Shown here one piece after another: positions 51,306 through 61,128 of a stretch of DNA of 64,000 nucleotides. The DNA is from Microbulbifer sp. YPW1 (lineage in GTDB: Bacteria; Pseudomonadota; Gammaproteobacteria; Pseudomonadales; Cellvibrionaceae). The first letter of the stretch is position 1. Each line of letters opens with the position of its first letter. Below the pieces are notes generated by a model. The model searched no databases, had not been told where the DNA came from, and saw only the letters and a list, made by a program, of their open reading frames with translations. The DNA lies in assembly GCF_013367775.1 (NCBI RefSeq), contig NZ_CP055157.1:2056001-2120000 (forward strand). The letters run 5' to 3'. A program made the translations under genes and the position numbers.

Positions 51306-51962
51306 TCACTCGGCGCTGCCGTCACTGCGAAGGTGTTCGACGAGCGCGCGGCCGGCCGCGGCGATATGCTGCTCAAGCAGTGCGGTCGCCGCTTTGCTAT
51401 CACCGTTTTGCAGCAGGTCCAGCAGTTCGTAGTGCTCCCGCTGACTGGTGGCCTGGTAATCGAGGCTGCGGGACTGGAAACCGATATAGCGCTCGCACTG
51501 ACGGTGCAGCTGTTCCACTGCTGCGAATAGGGTGGGGCGATTGGCGGGACGGTACAAGCAGGTGTGAAATTGCCAGTTGAGTGCGCCGATTTCCATGGCG
51601 CTGATCTCCGGGGGCTGCGCTTGTAACGGTTGCGCTGATGCTTGCATCGCATCGAGGTAATCTCGCGCACGGCCAAGGATTTCCCCATTTAAATGCGGTA
51701 TGGCGAGCTCCTGCAGTAACGGCTCCAGACGCATGCGCATCAGGTAGAGGTCTTCCACTTCCAGCGGATCGAACCGCGGTACCGCAACGCCGCGTTTACC
51801 GTGTCCCGTCAGCCAGCCTTCATTTTTCAGTCGTGCGAGCGCATCCCGCACCGGAATCCGGCTCACCTCGTACTGCGCGGCCAGCTCCGTCTGTTTGAGC
51901 ACCGTGCCCGGGGCAAAGCGTCCCTGCTGCAAGTCTGATTTCAGTCTTTGGTACAGGCCCAT
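51306..51962 (-). CDS. GntR-family (FCD) transcriptional regulator
   Basis: 218 residues. The N-terminal winged helix includes LKQTELAAQYEVSRIPVRDALARLKNEGWL; the C-terminal FCD ligand domain has DLYLMRMRLEPLLQELA and histidine-bearing helices (YRPANRPTLF, HYELLDLLQNGD). It starts one base after the benE stop and is probably co-transcribed with it. Two GTATAC half-sites in front of benE are good candidates for its operator, implying autoregulation of the benE-gntR unit. Confidence 0.9.
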   Translation of the reverse strand: MGLYQRLKSDLQQGRFAPGTVLKQTELAAQYEVSRIPVRDALARLKNEGWLTGHGKRGVAVPRFDPLEVEDLYLMRMRLEPLLQELAIPHLNGEILGRARDYLDAMQASAQPLQAQPPEISAMEIGALNWQFHTCLYRPANRPTLFAAVEQLHRQCERYIGFQSRSLDYQATSQREHYELLDLLQNGDSKAATALLEQHIAAAGRALVEHLRSDGSAE

Positions 51963-51963
51963 T

Positions 51964-53136
51964 TCAGTTTTTCCTGTGGAGCAACCGGTGACAGATCAGC
52001 CCACCCGCGAGTCCCCAGAAGGCGGCGCCGATACCCAGGTAGTTGACCCCGGAGGCGGTGATCAGCAGGGTAACCAGTGCGGCCTCGCGACCGTCGCTGT
52101 CGCTGCTGGCACCCGCCAGGCTACTGCCGATGGTGCCGAGCAGCGCCAGTCCGGCAACGGTGGCGATCATCGCCTGCGGAAAAGCGCTGAACAGCGCCAC
52201 CACGCTGGCACCGAACAGGCCAGCCAGTAAATAGAAAACGCCGGCCGCGATACCGGCGGTGTAGCGTCGCTCCGGATCCGGGTGGGCCTCGGGGCCGGTA
52301 CAGATGGCGGCGGAGATGGCGGCCAGATTAAAAGCAAAACCGCCGAACGGCGTCAGCAGCAGTGAGGTGAGACCGGTGCCGCTGATAACCGGGGAAACCG
52401 GAACCTTCTGGTAGCCGCTGGCGCGCAGGGTGGCGACACCGGGAATATTCTGCGAGGTCATGGTGACAATAAACAGCGGTAACCCAACACCCAGCAAAAC
52501 CGCAGGGTTGAACACCGGTGTCACCCACACCGGCCGGCTCAATGCCCAACTCAGTTGCTCTGGTTGCACCTGTCCCAGTCCCCAGCTGGCAGCAAAACCA
52601 GCGAATAAAACAAGGATGATGGCATAGCGCGGCAGCCAGCGCCGGCATGCAAGGTAGGTGAGCAACATGCAGCCCACCAGCACCGGATTGGCCTCGAGCG
52701 AGGTGAATACCGACAGACCGAACTGCAGCAGGATTCCCGCCAGCATGGCGCTGGCAATGGGGAGTGGCACCCGCGACATCACCCGCTCGAAAGCCCCGGA
52801 GATGCCCAGTAACAGGGTCAGTAGCGCACTGAACAGGAAGGCACCGATCGCTTCTGCCATGGAAACCCCGGTCAGGCTGGTGGCCAGCAGTGCCGCTCCG
52901 GGGGTGGACCAGGCGGTGATAACCGGCGCGCGGTAGTACCAGGAGAAGGCGATACAGGTGATGCCCATACCGAGCCCGAGGGCACCGATCCAGGAGACCA
53001 TTTCTGCCTCGCTGGCACCCGCAGCCGCGGCGGCTTGCAGGACAATCGCAACGGAGCTGGCAAACCCCACCAGTACCGCAACAAAACCGGCACTGACGGA
53101 GGACAGGCTGGTATCTGCCCAGAGGGATCGCTGCAC
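51964..53136 (-). CDS. benE: BenE-family benzoate/H+ symporter
   Basis: Polytopic inner-membrane transporter of 390 residues with about 12 hydrophobic segments. BenE family sequences include AGFVAVLVGFASSVAIVLQAA, WSTPGAALLATSL, and TPFGGFAFNLAAISAAICTGPEAHPDP. The start is GTG at 53136, with AAAGAG eight bases upstream inside the proposed operator. No benzoate catabolic genes are near, so the real substrate may be another compound. Confidence 0.9.
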   Translation of the reverse strand: MQRSLWADTSLSSVSAGFVAVLVGFASSVAIVLQAAAAAGASEAEMVSWIGALGLGMGITCIAFSWYYRAPVITAWSTPGAALLATSLTGVSMAEAIGAFLFSALLTLLLGISGAFERVMSRVPLPIASAMLAGILLQFGLSVFTSLEANPVLVGCMLLTYLACRRWLPRYAIILVLFAGFAASWGLGQVQPEQLSWALSRPVWVTPVFNPAVLLGVGLPLFIVTMTSQNIPGVATLRASGYQKVPVSPVISGTGLTSLLLTPFGGFAFNLAAISAAICTGPEAHPDPERRYTAGIAAGVFYLLAGLFGASVVALFSAFPQAMIATVAGLALLGTIGSSLAGASSDSDGREAALVTLLITASGVNYLGIGAAFWGLAGGLICHRLLHRKN

Positions 53137-53137
53137 A

Positions 53138-53165
53138 ATGTATACTCTTTAAAGAATGTATACAT
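53138..53165. promoter_or_regulatory. Putative GntR operator overlapping the benE ribosome-binding region
   Basis: Two copies of ATGTATAC, with GTATAC cores at 53140-53145 and 53158-53163, lie 18 bases apart centre to centre, immediately upstream of the benE GTG. TGTATACA-type palindromes are usual for FCD-type GntR proteins. Confidence 0.65.
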
Positions 53166-53232
53166 TTTTATATGGCAGAACGCTGGCGCTGGCAAGTAAT
53201 GGGGGCTGGTGGAGTTCGGACAGGTTGGTGGC

Positions 53233-53360
53233 GGCGCTGCTACCGGGTGTGGTCTTGCGATACACGAGCTAGGCGCCCCCCCTCAACCCATCCCTGGAGG
53301 CTCGGCTGCGGCCGTCATGGCCGCAGACGGTCTCGCAAGACCACACCCGGTATCAGCGCC
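53233..53360 (+). repeat. Nested-palindrome element F, hemL-benE gap
   Basis: Outer arms 53241-53260 and 53333-53352 are a perfect 20-bp inverted repeat beginning TACCGGGTGTGG; seven further pairs outward to 53233/53360 follow one mismatch. The long core at 53261-53305 contains GCTAGGCGCCCCCCC, AACCCATCCCTGGAGGCT and CGG. The nested hairpin is CTGCGGCC (53306-53313), loop GTCAT, GGCCGCAG (53319-53326). The longer core is shared with element A, the inner hairpin with element D. Confidence 0.93.
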
Positions 53361-53419
53361 TTCGCCCTGAATTTTCGACGAGGTCGGAAAGTCCGGCGGA
53401 TAAGAGGCTCGCGACGTGT

Positions 53420-54703
53420 TTATTTCAAGCGTGCAAACACCTTGCGCGCCGCAGCAATGGTGGCTTCGATATCCTCGTCGCTGTGCGCGGCGGACATAAA
53501 GCCGGCTTCGTAAGATGCCGGGGCGAGATAAACACCTTCCTCCAGCATGCCGTGGAAGAAGCGATTGAAGCGCTCGGTATCGCAGGCCATGACCTGCTGG
53601 TAATTGGTCACCTGATCCGCATCGGTAAAGAAGAAACCGAACATGCTGCCCACCTTGTTGGCAGTAAGCGGAATGCCCGCTTCTTTTGCCGCGGCCAGAA
53701 CCCCGTCTACCAGACGGTCGGTTTTCTCGGTCAGGGTGTCGTAGAGGCCCGGCTCCTGGATCAGCTGCAGGGTTTCCAGGCCGGCAACCATCGCCATCGG
53801 GTTACCCGACAGGGTACCCGCCTGATACACCGGGCCCAGCGGTGCAATCTGCTCCATGATCTCGCGCTTGCCGCCGAAGGCGCCCACCGGCATACCGCCG
53901 CCGATCACCTTGCCCAGGGTGGTGATGTCGGCCTCGATACCGTAGTGCCCCTGGGCGCCGGTCAGGCTGACGCGAAAACCGGTCATTACCTCATCCAGGA
54001 TCAGCACCGCACCGGACTGATCGCAGACTTCGCGCAGCGCTTCCAGGAAACCCGGTACCGGCGGGATACAGTTCATATTACCCGCCACCGGCTCGACGAT
54101 AATGCAGGCGATCTGGTCGCCGATCTCGGCGAAGCACTTTTTCACCCCTTCGATATCGTTGTAGGTCAGGGTAATGGTGTGGTCCGCCAGCGAGGCAGGT
54201 ACGCCGGGGGAGGAGGGGACGCCCATGGTCAGGGCGCCGGAGCCGGCCTTTACCAGCAGGGAGTCGGAGTGGCCGTGATAGCAGCCCTCGAATTTTACGA
54301 TCTTGTCCCGGCCGGTATAGCCGCGCGCCAGACGGATGGCGCTCATGGTGGCTTCGGTACCGGAGTTTACAAAGCGCACCAGGTCCATATTCGGCCATAC
54401 CCGGCACAGTTCTTCCGCCAGCTCGGTTTCCAGCTCGGTCGGTGCGCCAAAGCTCAGGCCGGACTGGGCCTGCTCTACCACCGCGTCGATGACGTCCGGG
54501 TGGGCGTGACCCAACACCATCGGTCCCCAGGACTGCACATAGTCGATATAGCGTTTTTCATCGGCGTCGTAGAGGTAGGCGCCCTCGGCGCGCTCGATAA
54601 ATACGGGCGTGCCGCCTACCGCGCGGAATGCGCGTACCGGTGAATTGACACCACCGGGAATGACCTTTTGGGCGTCGGCGAAGAGGGATTCGGACTTGCT
54701 CAT
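53420..54703 (-). CDS. hemL: Glutamate-1-semialdehyde 2,1-aminomutase HemL
   Basis: PLP enzyme producing 5-aminolevulinate in the C5 haem pathway. 427 residues. Motifs are [77 protein letters not shown] and the PLP lysine in [18 protein letters not shown]. thiD is upstream on the same strand, 182 bases away; a thiE gene, usual between thiD and hemL in pseudomonads, is absent and the gap is too small for one. Confidence 0.97.
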   Translation of the reverse strand: MSKSESLFADAQKVIPGGVNSPVRAFRAVGGTPVFIERAEGAYLYDADEKRYIDYVQSWGPMVLGHAHPDVIDAVVEQAQSGLSFGAPTELETELAEELCRVWPNMDLVRFVNSGTEATMSAIRLARGYTGRDKIVKFEGCYHGHSDSLLVKAGSGALTMGVPSSPGVPASLADHTITLTYNDIEGVKKCFAEIGDQIACIIVEPVAGNMNCIPPVPGFLEALREVCDQSGAVLILDEVMTGFRVSLTGAQGHYGIEADITTLGKVIGGGMPVGAFGGKREIMEQIAPLGPVYQAGTLSGNPMAMVAGLETLQLIQEPGLYDTLTEKTDRLVDGVLAAAKEAGIPLTANKVGSMFGFFFTDADQVTNYQQVMACDTERFNRFFHGMLEEGVYLAPASYEAGFMSAAHSDEDIEATIAAARKVFARLK

Positions 54704-54885
54704 AGCTTTTCGGGAACCGGGTTGGATTGAAAGAAGGGATGAAAACGGAATGGAAATTTGCGCGTATTATCTTCACCGCTGCCGTTTGCCGCAAACGCTG
54801 GCGCGGATTGCGCAACAGAAATCAATCCAGGAGGCCCGGATTGGCAGTAGAGGTGAGATAAGGCGCTGAGCCGGAGCCTTTGCCT

Positions 54886-55677
54886 TCAGTCCTTGCAGGT
54901 CCAGAACAGGCGGTTTGGCACCGGTCGACCCATACCCAGGCGACGGCTGCCGGCGATGGCGCTCCAGGTAAACTGCTGACTGCGGTTCACTGCCTCGAGA
55001 ATATTGAGGCCGTGTGCAATATGGCAGGCAATCGCGGTAGTAAGGGTGCCGCACACACCGTAGGCTGCCGGCGGCAAACGCTGCCAGCGGAATTCGCGTA
55101 TCAGCCCGCGGGTTTCGTACAGGCGGTTTTCCAGTTGCTGGTCGGCCGCCGGTACTCCGGTGAGCAGCAGGTAGCGACAGCCGCTTTCCAGTAACTCCTG
55201 GGCCTGGGCATCGTGCACGTCCGCCTCTCCGGCCATGGCGCGGGCTTCACGACGGTTTGGCGCCACCAGGGTGGCCAGGGGCAGCAGCAGGTCGCACATG
55301 GCTTTCCACAGCGGAGGCGCCAGCAGGGATTCCTTATCTGCGAGGGTGGCGTCGGGGTCGATGATCAGGGGAATGTTTGGGTAATCGCGCAGTACGCTGT
55401 GCAGTGCATGCACATTCTCTACCGAGCCCAGGTAGCCGATCTTGATGGCCGCTACCGGCATGTCTTCAAGTACCGCGCGGGCCTGTTCCACCAGCAGGCT
55501 ATCGTCTACCGGCGCAACGCCGGCCAGGTCGCGGGTGTCACCCACGGTAATTGCCGACACCACCGAGGTGCAGTGGCAGCCGAGACTGGCAGCAGTTTCC
55601 GTATCTGCAGTGATTCCCGCGCTGCCGCTGGGGTCGTGGTGGGTGACGGTGAGAATGATGGGCTGGCGTGTATCCAT
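54886..55677 (-). CDS. thiD: Hydroxymethylpyrimidine/phosphomethylpyrimidine kinase ThiD
   Basis: Phosphorylates HMP and HMP-phosphate for thiamine synthesis. 263 residues with the ribokinase fold. ILTVTHHDPSGSAGITADTET is the family's opening (with HDPSGSAG), and VCGTLTTAIACHIAHG holds the catalytic region; note that the usual TGCTLSSA-type motif here reads GVCGTLTTA, with C-G where many have T-G-C or G-T-G. The lower similarity at this point and a rather variable middle leave some doubt about strict HMP specificity. Confidence 0.85.
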   Translation of the reverse strand: MDTRQPIILTVTHHDPSGSAGITADTETAASLGCHCTSVVSAITVGDTRDLAGVAPVDDSLLVEQARAVLEDMPVAAIKIGYLGSVENVHALHSVLRDYPNIPLIIDPDATLADKESLLAPPLWKAMCDLLLPLATLVAPNRREARAMAGEADVHDAQAQELLESGCRYLLLTGVPAADQQLENRLYETRGLIREFRWQRLPPAAYGVCGTLTTAIACHIAHGLNILEAVNRSQQFTWSAIAGSRRLGMGRPVPNRLFWTCKD

Positions 55678-55775
55678 AACCGTTCAGGACCTGAAGATCA
55701 ATGTAGTTATTCTAGCCTCGCCATCGGCCAGTCACGGGGCGCTTGGGTGTCCTGGCGCGCCCCTGACCTGAGAGA

Positions 55776-56198
55776 TCAGAACGGCCGGACCACAGCGAGG
55801 ATCACAATCGCCAGCAGAACCAGTACCGGTAGCTCATTAAAAATGCGGAAAAAGCGGCCGCTTTTGGTGATGGTGCCGGCGGCAAACTTCTTCACATAGC
55901 TGCCGCAGATATGGTGATAGCCGATCAGCAGGATCACCAGGGTGAGTTTGGCATGCATCCAGCCGGCAGTTTCGTAGTAGCGCGGGTTAAAGCTGAAGAG
56001 CCAGACACCGAATACGATGGTGGCGATCATCGCGGGGATGGCGATCCCGCGATACAGGCGCCGCTCCATGATACAGAAGCGATCTTTGCTGAGCGCGTCG
56101 GTGGCGTCTACGTGGTACACGAACAGGCGCGGCAGGTAGAAAAGTGCCGCGAACCAGCACACCATGGAGACGATATGAAAAGCCTTGACCCAAAGCAT
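55776..56198 (-). CDS. hemJ: Protoporphyrinogen IX oxidase HemJ
   Basis: Small membrane enzyme of 140 residues with four helices that oxidises protoporphyrinogen IX. The conserved N-terminal histidine is in VKAFHIVSMVCWFAALFYLPRLFVYH and further family residues are in MERRLYRGIAIPA, WMHAKLTLVILLIGYHHICG and FRIFNELPVLVLLAIVILAV. The position close to argC matches the Pseudomonas order. It is one of three haem genes in this stretch. Confidence 0.92.
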   Translation of the reverse strand: MLWVKAFHIVSMVCWFAALFYLPRLFVYHVDATDALSKDRFCIMERRLYRGIAIPAMIATIVFGVWLFSFNPRYYETAGWMHAKLTLVILLIGYHHICGSYVKKFAAGTITKSGRFFRIFNELPVLVLLAIVILAVVRPF

Positions 56199-56273
56199 TG
56201 AAGCTCCTTATCCGGAATCTGGTCCGGTCTGCGTAGTTATTTTGAATATGTCGCTGGCCATCACCGCAGGCGG

Positions 56274-58091
56274 TTACTGCCGATAGTAGTGCTCGATATG
56301 CTGCGGCAGGATAATACCCGCCACGTCGCTATTCAGTACACCCGGATTGCCCTGATCGTAGTCGCGGCCGATATACAGTGCGTCGGCGCCGTGCCTTTCC
56401 AGCTGCTCCTGTGCCTCCAGCAGAGTGGCGCGCCAGCTAAGCGGCGCCAGTTGCAGGCGCTCGCCCGGCAGGCGCAGCAGGTCTACTTTTTCCTCTTCCC
56501 TGGGTGCGGCGCCCTCTGCTTCCGGCTCTTTTTGCGGGCGCTGCAGGAAGTTGGCGAGGTCTGCAGTGCGCAGCGCCTGCGGGGTATCGACACCGCCAAT
56601 CAGCAGCCATGCGGGCTGCTGTTCGATCAGTCTCTCGGCATGGGCCCGCTCCAATCGCTGCGGGGTCACCGCTACTGCACGCTCCATTACACTGGCAACC
56701 CCCACCCGGCTCAGCAACTGGGCGCGCCAGCTGGGGGTGCCACTTTTGCCCAGTGCGCGCAGGGACTCCTGATAGATGCCCTCGCAGGAGAACAGCTGGC
56801 GGCTGACCAGACAGGCCACCACAATGGTCATCATGCCGGGAAACAGCACATTCGGGTTGTAAGTCAGTTCCAGGATCGCCAGCAGCGCGGCGAGCGGTGC
56901 ATTGAGTAGCGCCGCCATCATTGCCGCCATCCCCACCATTGCGTAAAGCCCGGGGCTGGCGGTGGCCGCGCCCAGCCACAGGTTGGCCAGGTGACCGCCG
57001 GCGCCGCCGATGCACGCCCCCAGGATCAGACTCGGGCCGATTACCCCGCCGGGAATACCCAGGCCCGTGGCCAGGGCCGTGGCGGTAAGCTTGGCGAGAA
57101 CGATGGCAGACAGTGCGGCAATACCCAGTTGCCCGAGCATGGCCAGCTCCAGGGTGTCGTAACCGGTGCCGAGAATTTCGGGTACCCACAATGCCAGCAG
57201 ACCGGTGGCTGCGCCCGCCAGTAGGAATCGCAAGATTGGCGAATACTTCTGCTGCATCGGCACCAGGCGGCGCTGGCTGACGATAAACAGCGAAGCCAGT
57301 GCACCGATCACCAGTGCACACACAAACAGAATCGGCAGTTCGACGAGGGATTCCAGCTGCGAGGCCGGAACGCTGAACGCAGCCTGGTGGCCGAACGCCA
57401 GGCGTGTTGCCGCGCTGCCGCTGACCGCGGCGATCATCACCGGCAGGAACCCGGCCACGGTGTATTCCAGCATCACCACTTCCATGGCGAAGATCACTCC
57501 CGCCAGCGGCGTATTGAATGACGCGGCAATGGCGGCGGCCACACCGCAGGCGAGCAGGGTGCGTGCGGTGTTGTTGGGCAGCCGCAGGCGGTACGCCACC
57601 CAGCTGCCACTGGCGGCCCCCAAATGTACCGAGGGCCCTTCGCGGCCGATCGACTGACCGCTGAGTAATGCCAGCGCGCCGCCAAGGAACTGAAGAATGG
57701 CATTTCTGATCGGCATCTTGCCCTGGTGGTTGTGCAGGCGGTCGAGCACATGCACTACCCCCGTGGGGCGTCCGGACGGCGCGACCCACTGGAATATCAG
57801 TCCGAGCAACAGGGCGCCACCCACCGGCAGTGCAAAGCGCAATGTAGGGGGGAGTGACTCAAAGTCTTCCAGTTGCGGAAGATAGAGAATCGCAGGACCT
57901 TCGCTCAGCTGGCGGAAGCCGATCACCACCAGTCCAGCGCAGACCCCGATGATCAGAGCCAGTAGCACCAGCAGAGACAGCGCCTGCTGGGCGGATAACT
58001 GTGTCCGCGCCCGCTCTAGCAGCCCGCCTCGGCTTGAATGGGGGAGGGGGGCGGAGAAGGCCTGGGGTTCTGACTGCTGGCGGCGCCGCAC
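56274..58091 (-). CDS. ClC-family chloride channel/transporter with C-terminal CBS-like region
   Basis: 605 residues. The ClC core has the gating glutamate E151 in [13 protein letters not shown] and the anion-binding region [17 protein letters not shown]. The first loop, usually GSGIP, reads SGRPTG. At the internal proton-glutamate position (E203 of E. coli ClC) the motif [15 protein letters not shown] places valine (V205) after E204, as in animal ClC channels, so proton coupling may be lost. Residues about 450-600 form a regulatory, CBS-like tail. Divergent to argC. Confidence 0.92.
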   Translation of the reverse strand: MRRRQQSEPQAFSAPLPHSSRGGLLERARTQLSAQQALSLLVLLALIIGVCAGLVVIGFRQLSEGPAILYLPQLEDFESLPPTLRFALPVGGALLLGLIFQWVAPSGRPTGVVHVLDRLHNHQGKMPIRNAILQFLGGALALLSGQSIGREGPSVHLGAASGSWVAYRLRLPNNTARTLLACGVAAAIAASFNTPLAGVIFAMEVVMLEYTVAGFLPVMIAAVSGSAATRLAFGHQAAFSVPASQLESLVELPILFVCALVIGALASLFIVSQRRLVPMQQKYSPILRFLLAGAATGLLALWVPEILGTGYDTLELAMLGQLGIAALSAIVLAKLTATALATGLGIPGGVIGPSLILGACIGGAGGHLANLWLGAATASPGLYAMVGMAAMMAALLNAPLAALLAILELTYNPNVLFPGMMTIVVACLVSRQLFSCEGIYQESLRALGKSGTPSWRAQLLSRVGVASVMERAVAVTPQRLERAHAERLIEQQPAWLLIGGVDTPQALRTADLANFLQRPQKEPEAEGAAPREEEKVDLLRLPGERLQLAPLSWRATLLEAQEQLERHGADALYIGRDYDQGNPGVLNSDVAGIILPQHIEHYYRQ

Positions 58092-58212
58092 GGTTAGTCC
58101 TTTAAAATCGATGGCTTATGGTAGAGTGCACGGCTCAGTATACAGGGGACATGGCCCGCCAGCAGAGGGCGGCGGGGGCCCCGGCAAGGACAGTGATCAG
58201 CGAGGAACAGAA

Positions 58213-59268
58213 GTGAGCGTCATCAAAGCGGCAATCGTAGGTGGAACAGGGTATACCGGCGTGGAATTACTGCGCCTGCTGTCGGGCCACTCGGGTGTGG
58301 AGGTGCGAGCCATTACTTCCCGTGCGGAAGCCGGCACTCCGGTCGCGGAACTCTTCCCCAGCCTGCGCGGTCACTACGATCTGAAATTCACCGCTCCAGA
58401 TGTCGATGAGCTGGCTACCTGCGATGTGGTTTTCTTTGCCACGCCCCACGGTGTGGCCCAGGCTCAGGTGCCGGAGCTGGTAGCGCGCGGTGTACGGGTT
58501 ATCGACCTGTCTGCTGATTTCCGTCTGCAGGATATCCCCACCTGGGAGCAGTGGTACGGACAGGAGCACGCCTGTCCCGAGCTGGCGGCGCAGGCGGTGT
58601 ACGGCCTGCCGGAAGTAAACCGGGCGCAAATCGGTGAAGCCCAATTGATCGCCTGCCCGGGCTGCTATCCCACCGCCATCCAGCTGGGCCTGATCCCACT
58701 GTTGGAAGCGGGGCTAGTGGAGCCCGCAGGGCTGATTGCCAATGCGGCCAGTGGTGCCAGTGGCGCCGGTCGCCAGGGCAAAACCGATCTGCTGTTTGCG
58801 GAGAACAATGACAGCTTCCGCGCCTACGCGGCCGCAGGGCATCGCCACCTGCCGGAAATCGAGCAGGGGCTGGGTCTCGCCGCTGGCGGTGCCGTGGATC
58901 TGACCTTTGTGCCGCACCTGTTGCCGATGGTGCGCGGTATCCACGCCACCATGTACGCCAAGCTGAAGAACCCCGCCGCCGCGGAGGCCACCCAGGAGGC
59001 GCTGCAACAGCTGTTTGAACAGCGTTATGGGGACGAGCCTTTTGTGGATGTAATGCCGGCTGGCAGCCACCCGCAGACCCGCAGCGTAAAAGGCACCAAC
59101 GTGTGCCGTCTGGCTGTTTTGAGGCCTCAGGGGCGCGATACGGTTGTTGTCCTATCGGTCATCGACAACCTGGCCAAGGGGGCCTCTGCCCAGGCAATAC
59201 AGAATATGAATATCATGTTTGGCTTAAATGAGAACCAGGGGCTGGAGAGCCCGGCACTGCTGCCTTAG
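58213..59268 (+). CDS. argC: N-acetyl-gamma-glutamyl-phosphate reductase ArgC
   Basis: NADPH-dependent reduction in arginine synthesis. The GTG at 58213, with GAGGAA upstream, gives 351 residues starting [23 protein letters not shown]. The catalytic cysteine is in [15 protein letters not shown]; other matches are [38 protein letters not shown] and [13 protein letters not shown]. The frame upstream of the GTG is a run through the divergent promoter and is not protein-like. Confidence 0.96.
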   Translation: MSVIKAAIVGGTGYTGVELLRLLSGHSGVEVRAITSRAEAGTPVAELFPSLRGHYDLKFTAPDVDELATCDVVFFATPHGVAQAQVPELVARGVRVIDLSADFRLQDIPTWEQWYGQEHACPELAAQAVYGLPEVNRAQIGEAQLIACPGCYPTAIQLGLIPLLEAGLVEPAGLIANAASGASGAGRQGKTDLLFAENNDSFRAYAAAGHRHLPEIEQGLGLAAGGAVDLTFVPHLLPMVRGIHATMYAKLKNPAAAEATQEALQQLFEQRYGDEPFVDVMPAGSHPQTRSVKGTNVCRLAVLRPQGRDTVVVLSVIDNLAKGASAQAIQNMNIMFGLNENQGLESPALLP

Positions 59269-59340
59269 AATCGTTGGCAGTGGCTCGATAGATAAATACA
59301 CGACACAGAATCCACACAAAAAAGACACTATCCGGAATCC

Positions 59341-60081
59341 ATGACGCGCAAAGTTAAAGGCAGCAAGCAATACCGTATGAAGGTGGTGCCCCACAGGCCC
59401 ATCCACGGCATTTTCTCGGTGCTGGGGGTGACCCTGCTGGTGCTGTCTACCAGTGCCGGTGCGTTTTTTGCTGGCCAGTATCAGCTGAGCAAAAACCTGG
59501 ATGAGAAGACCCGCGCACACGTCAAGTCTCAGCAAGAAGTGGATCGTCTGCGTGCCGAGATAGAAAGCCTGCGGGTGCGTGCGGCCACCGCCGAACAGTC
59601 CCTGGCCATTGGCGAGCAGGCAAGTGAGTCTGTGCGTGCAGAGCTGATCGCGCAGGAAAACCAGATTGCGGAGTTGCGCCAGGAAATCTCCTTCTACCGC
59701 GGTATCATGGCGCCCTCAGAGGGGAGCGACGGGGTCTCCATTGGCCGCTTCAGTATCTCCGAAGCGGGTGAGCGTCGCTATCAGTACAAGTTGCTGGTTC
59801 AGCAGTCTGCTGCCCGCCACCAGGTGGTGACCGGTGCGGTGCGCTTTACCATCGTCGGCCAGGTGGATGGCGAGGCTCGCCGTTACGCACTGGCGGACCT
59901 CTCGTCGGAGGTGGAGAGCGAGTCTATCCCCCTGCGATTCAAGTACTTCCAGAATATCGAGGGAGAGCTACAGTTGCCGGAGGGCTTCGTTCCCGAAGGC
60001 GTCGAGCTGTCGCTCAAATCCAGCAAGCGCAAAGGTTTCAATATTGACCAGCGTTACGGCTGGCTGGTGCAGCAGAGTTGA
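59341..60081 (+). CDS. DUF6776-type membrane protein with coiled coil
   Basis: 246 residues. A basic N-terminus and one transmembrane segment (IFSVLGVTLLVLSTSAGAFFAG) precede a coiled coil (residues about 50-110, rich in E, Q, R and L). A beta-rich C-terminal domain (ISFYRGIMAPSEGSDGVSIGRFSI, cited in part; LSLKSSKRKGFNIDQRYGW) follows. I recall this family only as uncharacterised and next to bactofilin and erpA in Pseudomonas, which matches here. Probably a periplasm-facing scaffold. Confidence 0.78.
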   Translation: MTRKVKGSKQYRMKVVPHRPIHGIFSVLGVTLLVLSTSAGAFFAGQYQLSKNLDEKTRAHVKSQQEVDRLRAEIESLRVRAATAEQSLAIGEQASESVRAELIAQENQIAELRQEISFYRGIMAPSEGSDGVSIGRFSISEAGERRYQYKLLVQQSAARHQVVTGAVRFTIVGQVDGEARRYALADLSSEVESESIPLRFKYFQNIEGELQLPEGFVPEGVELSLKSSKRKGFNIDQRYGWLVQQS

Positions 60082-60155
60082 TTGCTGAAGCGGGCGCAGC
60101 AGCGCACCAATGGAGTGACCAGGCTCCGCTCAATTCATGAGGTTTTGGTTGAATT

Positions 60156-60590
60156 ATGTTGAAAAAGAAAGAGAAAACTATGGCTAGCACTGGTGGCAAC
60201 AATACGACCCTGATCGCGCGTCACACTGAAGTAACCGGCGACCTGCACTTCCGCGGTAATCTGGTCATCGAAGGTCGCGTCAACGGAAACGTATGTGCGC
60301 ACAGTGACAGTGATGCCCGTCTGCAGATCGTCGATGGCGGTGTGGTCGAGGGGGAAATCCGTGTACCCAATGTCGTGGTCAACGGCAACGTGAAGGGTGA
60401 CGTGCACGCAAGCGGACACCTGGAGCTGGCATCCAAGGCGATCGTTGAGGGCAATGTCCACTACAAGCTGATCGAAATGGTCAAGGGCGCTCAGGTCAAC
60501 GGTTCCCTGGTATCCAATGTCGAAGTCGACAACACCAGCGAGCCCCGTATGCTGGGTTATTCCGAAGAAGCAACCGTCGACGCGGAGTAA
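60156..60590 (+). CDS. Bactofilin-family cytoskeletal protein
   Basis: 144 residues forming a right-handed beta-helix of the bactofilin type: repeated short glycine/valine-hydrophobic units such as GDLHFRGNLVIEGRVNGNV, VEGEIRVPNVVVNGNVKGDV and ASGHLELASKAIVEGNV. Bactofilins polymerise without nucleotide and often recruit cell-wall enzymes. The ATG at 60156 (MLKKKEK, membrane-attracting basic tail) and that at 60180 (MASTGG) are both possible. An M23 peptidase gene lies 1.7 kb away. Confidence 0.9.
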   Translation: MLKKKEKTMASTGGNNTTLIARHTEVTGDLHFRGNLVIEGRVNGNVCAHSDSDARLQIVDGGVVEGEIRVPNVVVNGNVKGDVHASGHLELASKAIVEGNVHYKLIEMVKGAQVNGSLVSNVEVDNTSEPRMLGYSEEATVDAE

Positions 60591-60742
60591 TGCGACGGGT
60601 GCGACTGGTCAAACCCCTTCAGACTGGCAATACTTGACCTGTTTGCTGGGGTTTACCCATAATGCGCCCGCACCGCTGTCATTCGGCAGTGGGCAGTCGC
60701 GCCTCCGTGGCGACGGCTGTAAACCCGTTTCGAGAGTGATTT

Positions 60743-61096
60743 ATGTCTGAAGCTGTTTCCTTTTCTCCCGATCCCGTTCAGGTGACCGAGAAGGCCGTTG
60801 CCAAGGTCAAAGGGCTGCTGGAAGAGGAAGGCAACCCGGAGCTCAAGCTGCGCGTGTTTGTTACTGGCGGCGGCTGTTCCGGCTTCCAGTATGGCTTTAC
60901 CTTCGACGAGCTGGTGGCCGAGGATGATGCTGTGGTCGAAAAAGACGGCATCCAGGTCCTGGTCGACGCCATGAGCTACCCGTATCTGGTGGGGGCGAGT
61001 GTGGATTATGAAGAGGGGCTGTCTGGCTCGCGCTTCGTGGTCCAGAATCCCAACGCGTCCGCTACCTGCGGCTGCGGATCTTCCTTCTCTATCTGA
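60743..61096 (+). CDS. erpA: Iron-sulfur cluster insertion protein ErpA
   Basis: A-type Fe-S carrier that delivers clusters to target proteins. 117 residues with the three conserved cysteines: one in [13 protein letters not shown] and two in [11 protein letters not shown]. No isc or suf genes are nearby; an isolated erpA is normal. The stop is 32 bases from the convergent anmK; the anmK 3' end contains a palindrome GGCGGGATATATCCCGCC at 61131-61148. Confidence 0.95.
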   Translation: MSEAVSFSPDPVQVTEKAVAKVKGLLEEEGNPELKLRVFVTGGGCSGFQYGFTFDELVAEDDAVVEKDGIQVLVDAMSYPYLVGASVDYEEGLSGSRFVVQNPNASATCGCGSSFSI

Positions 61097-61128
61097 ATCT
61101 GGGCCATTCTGCGCAGCGAGATCTGACG

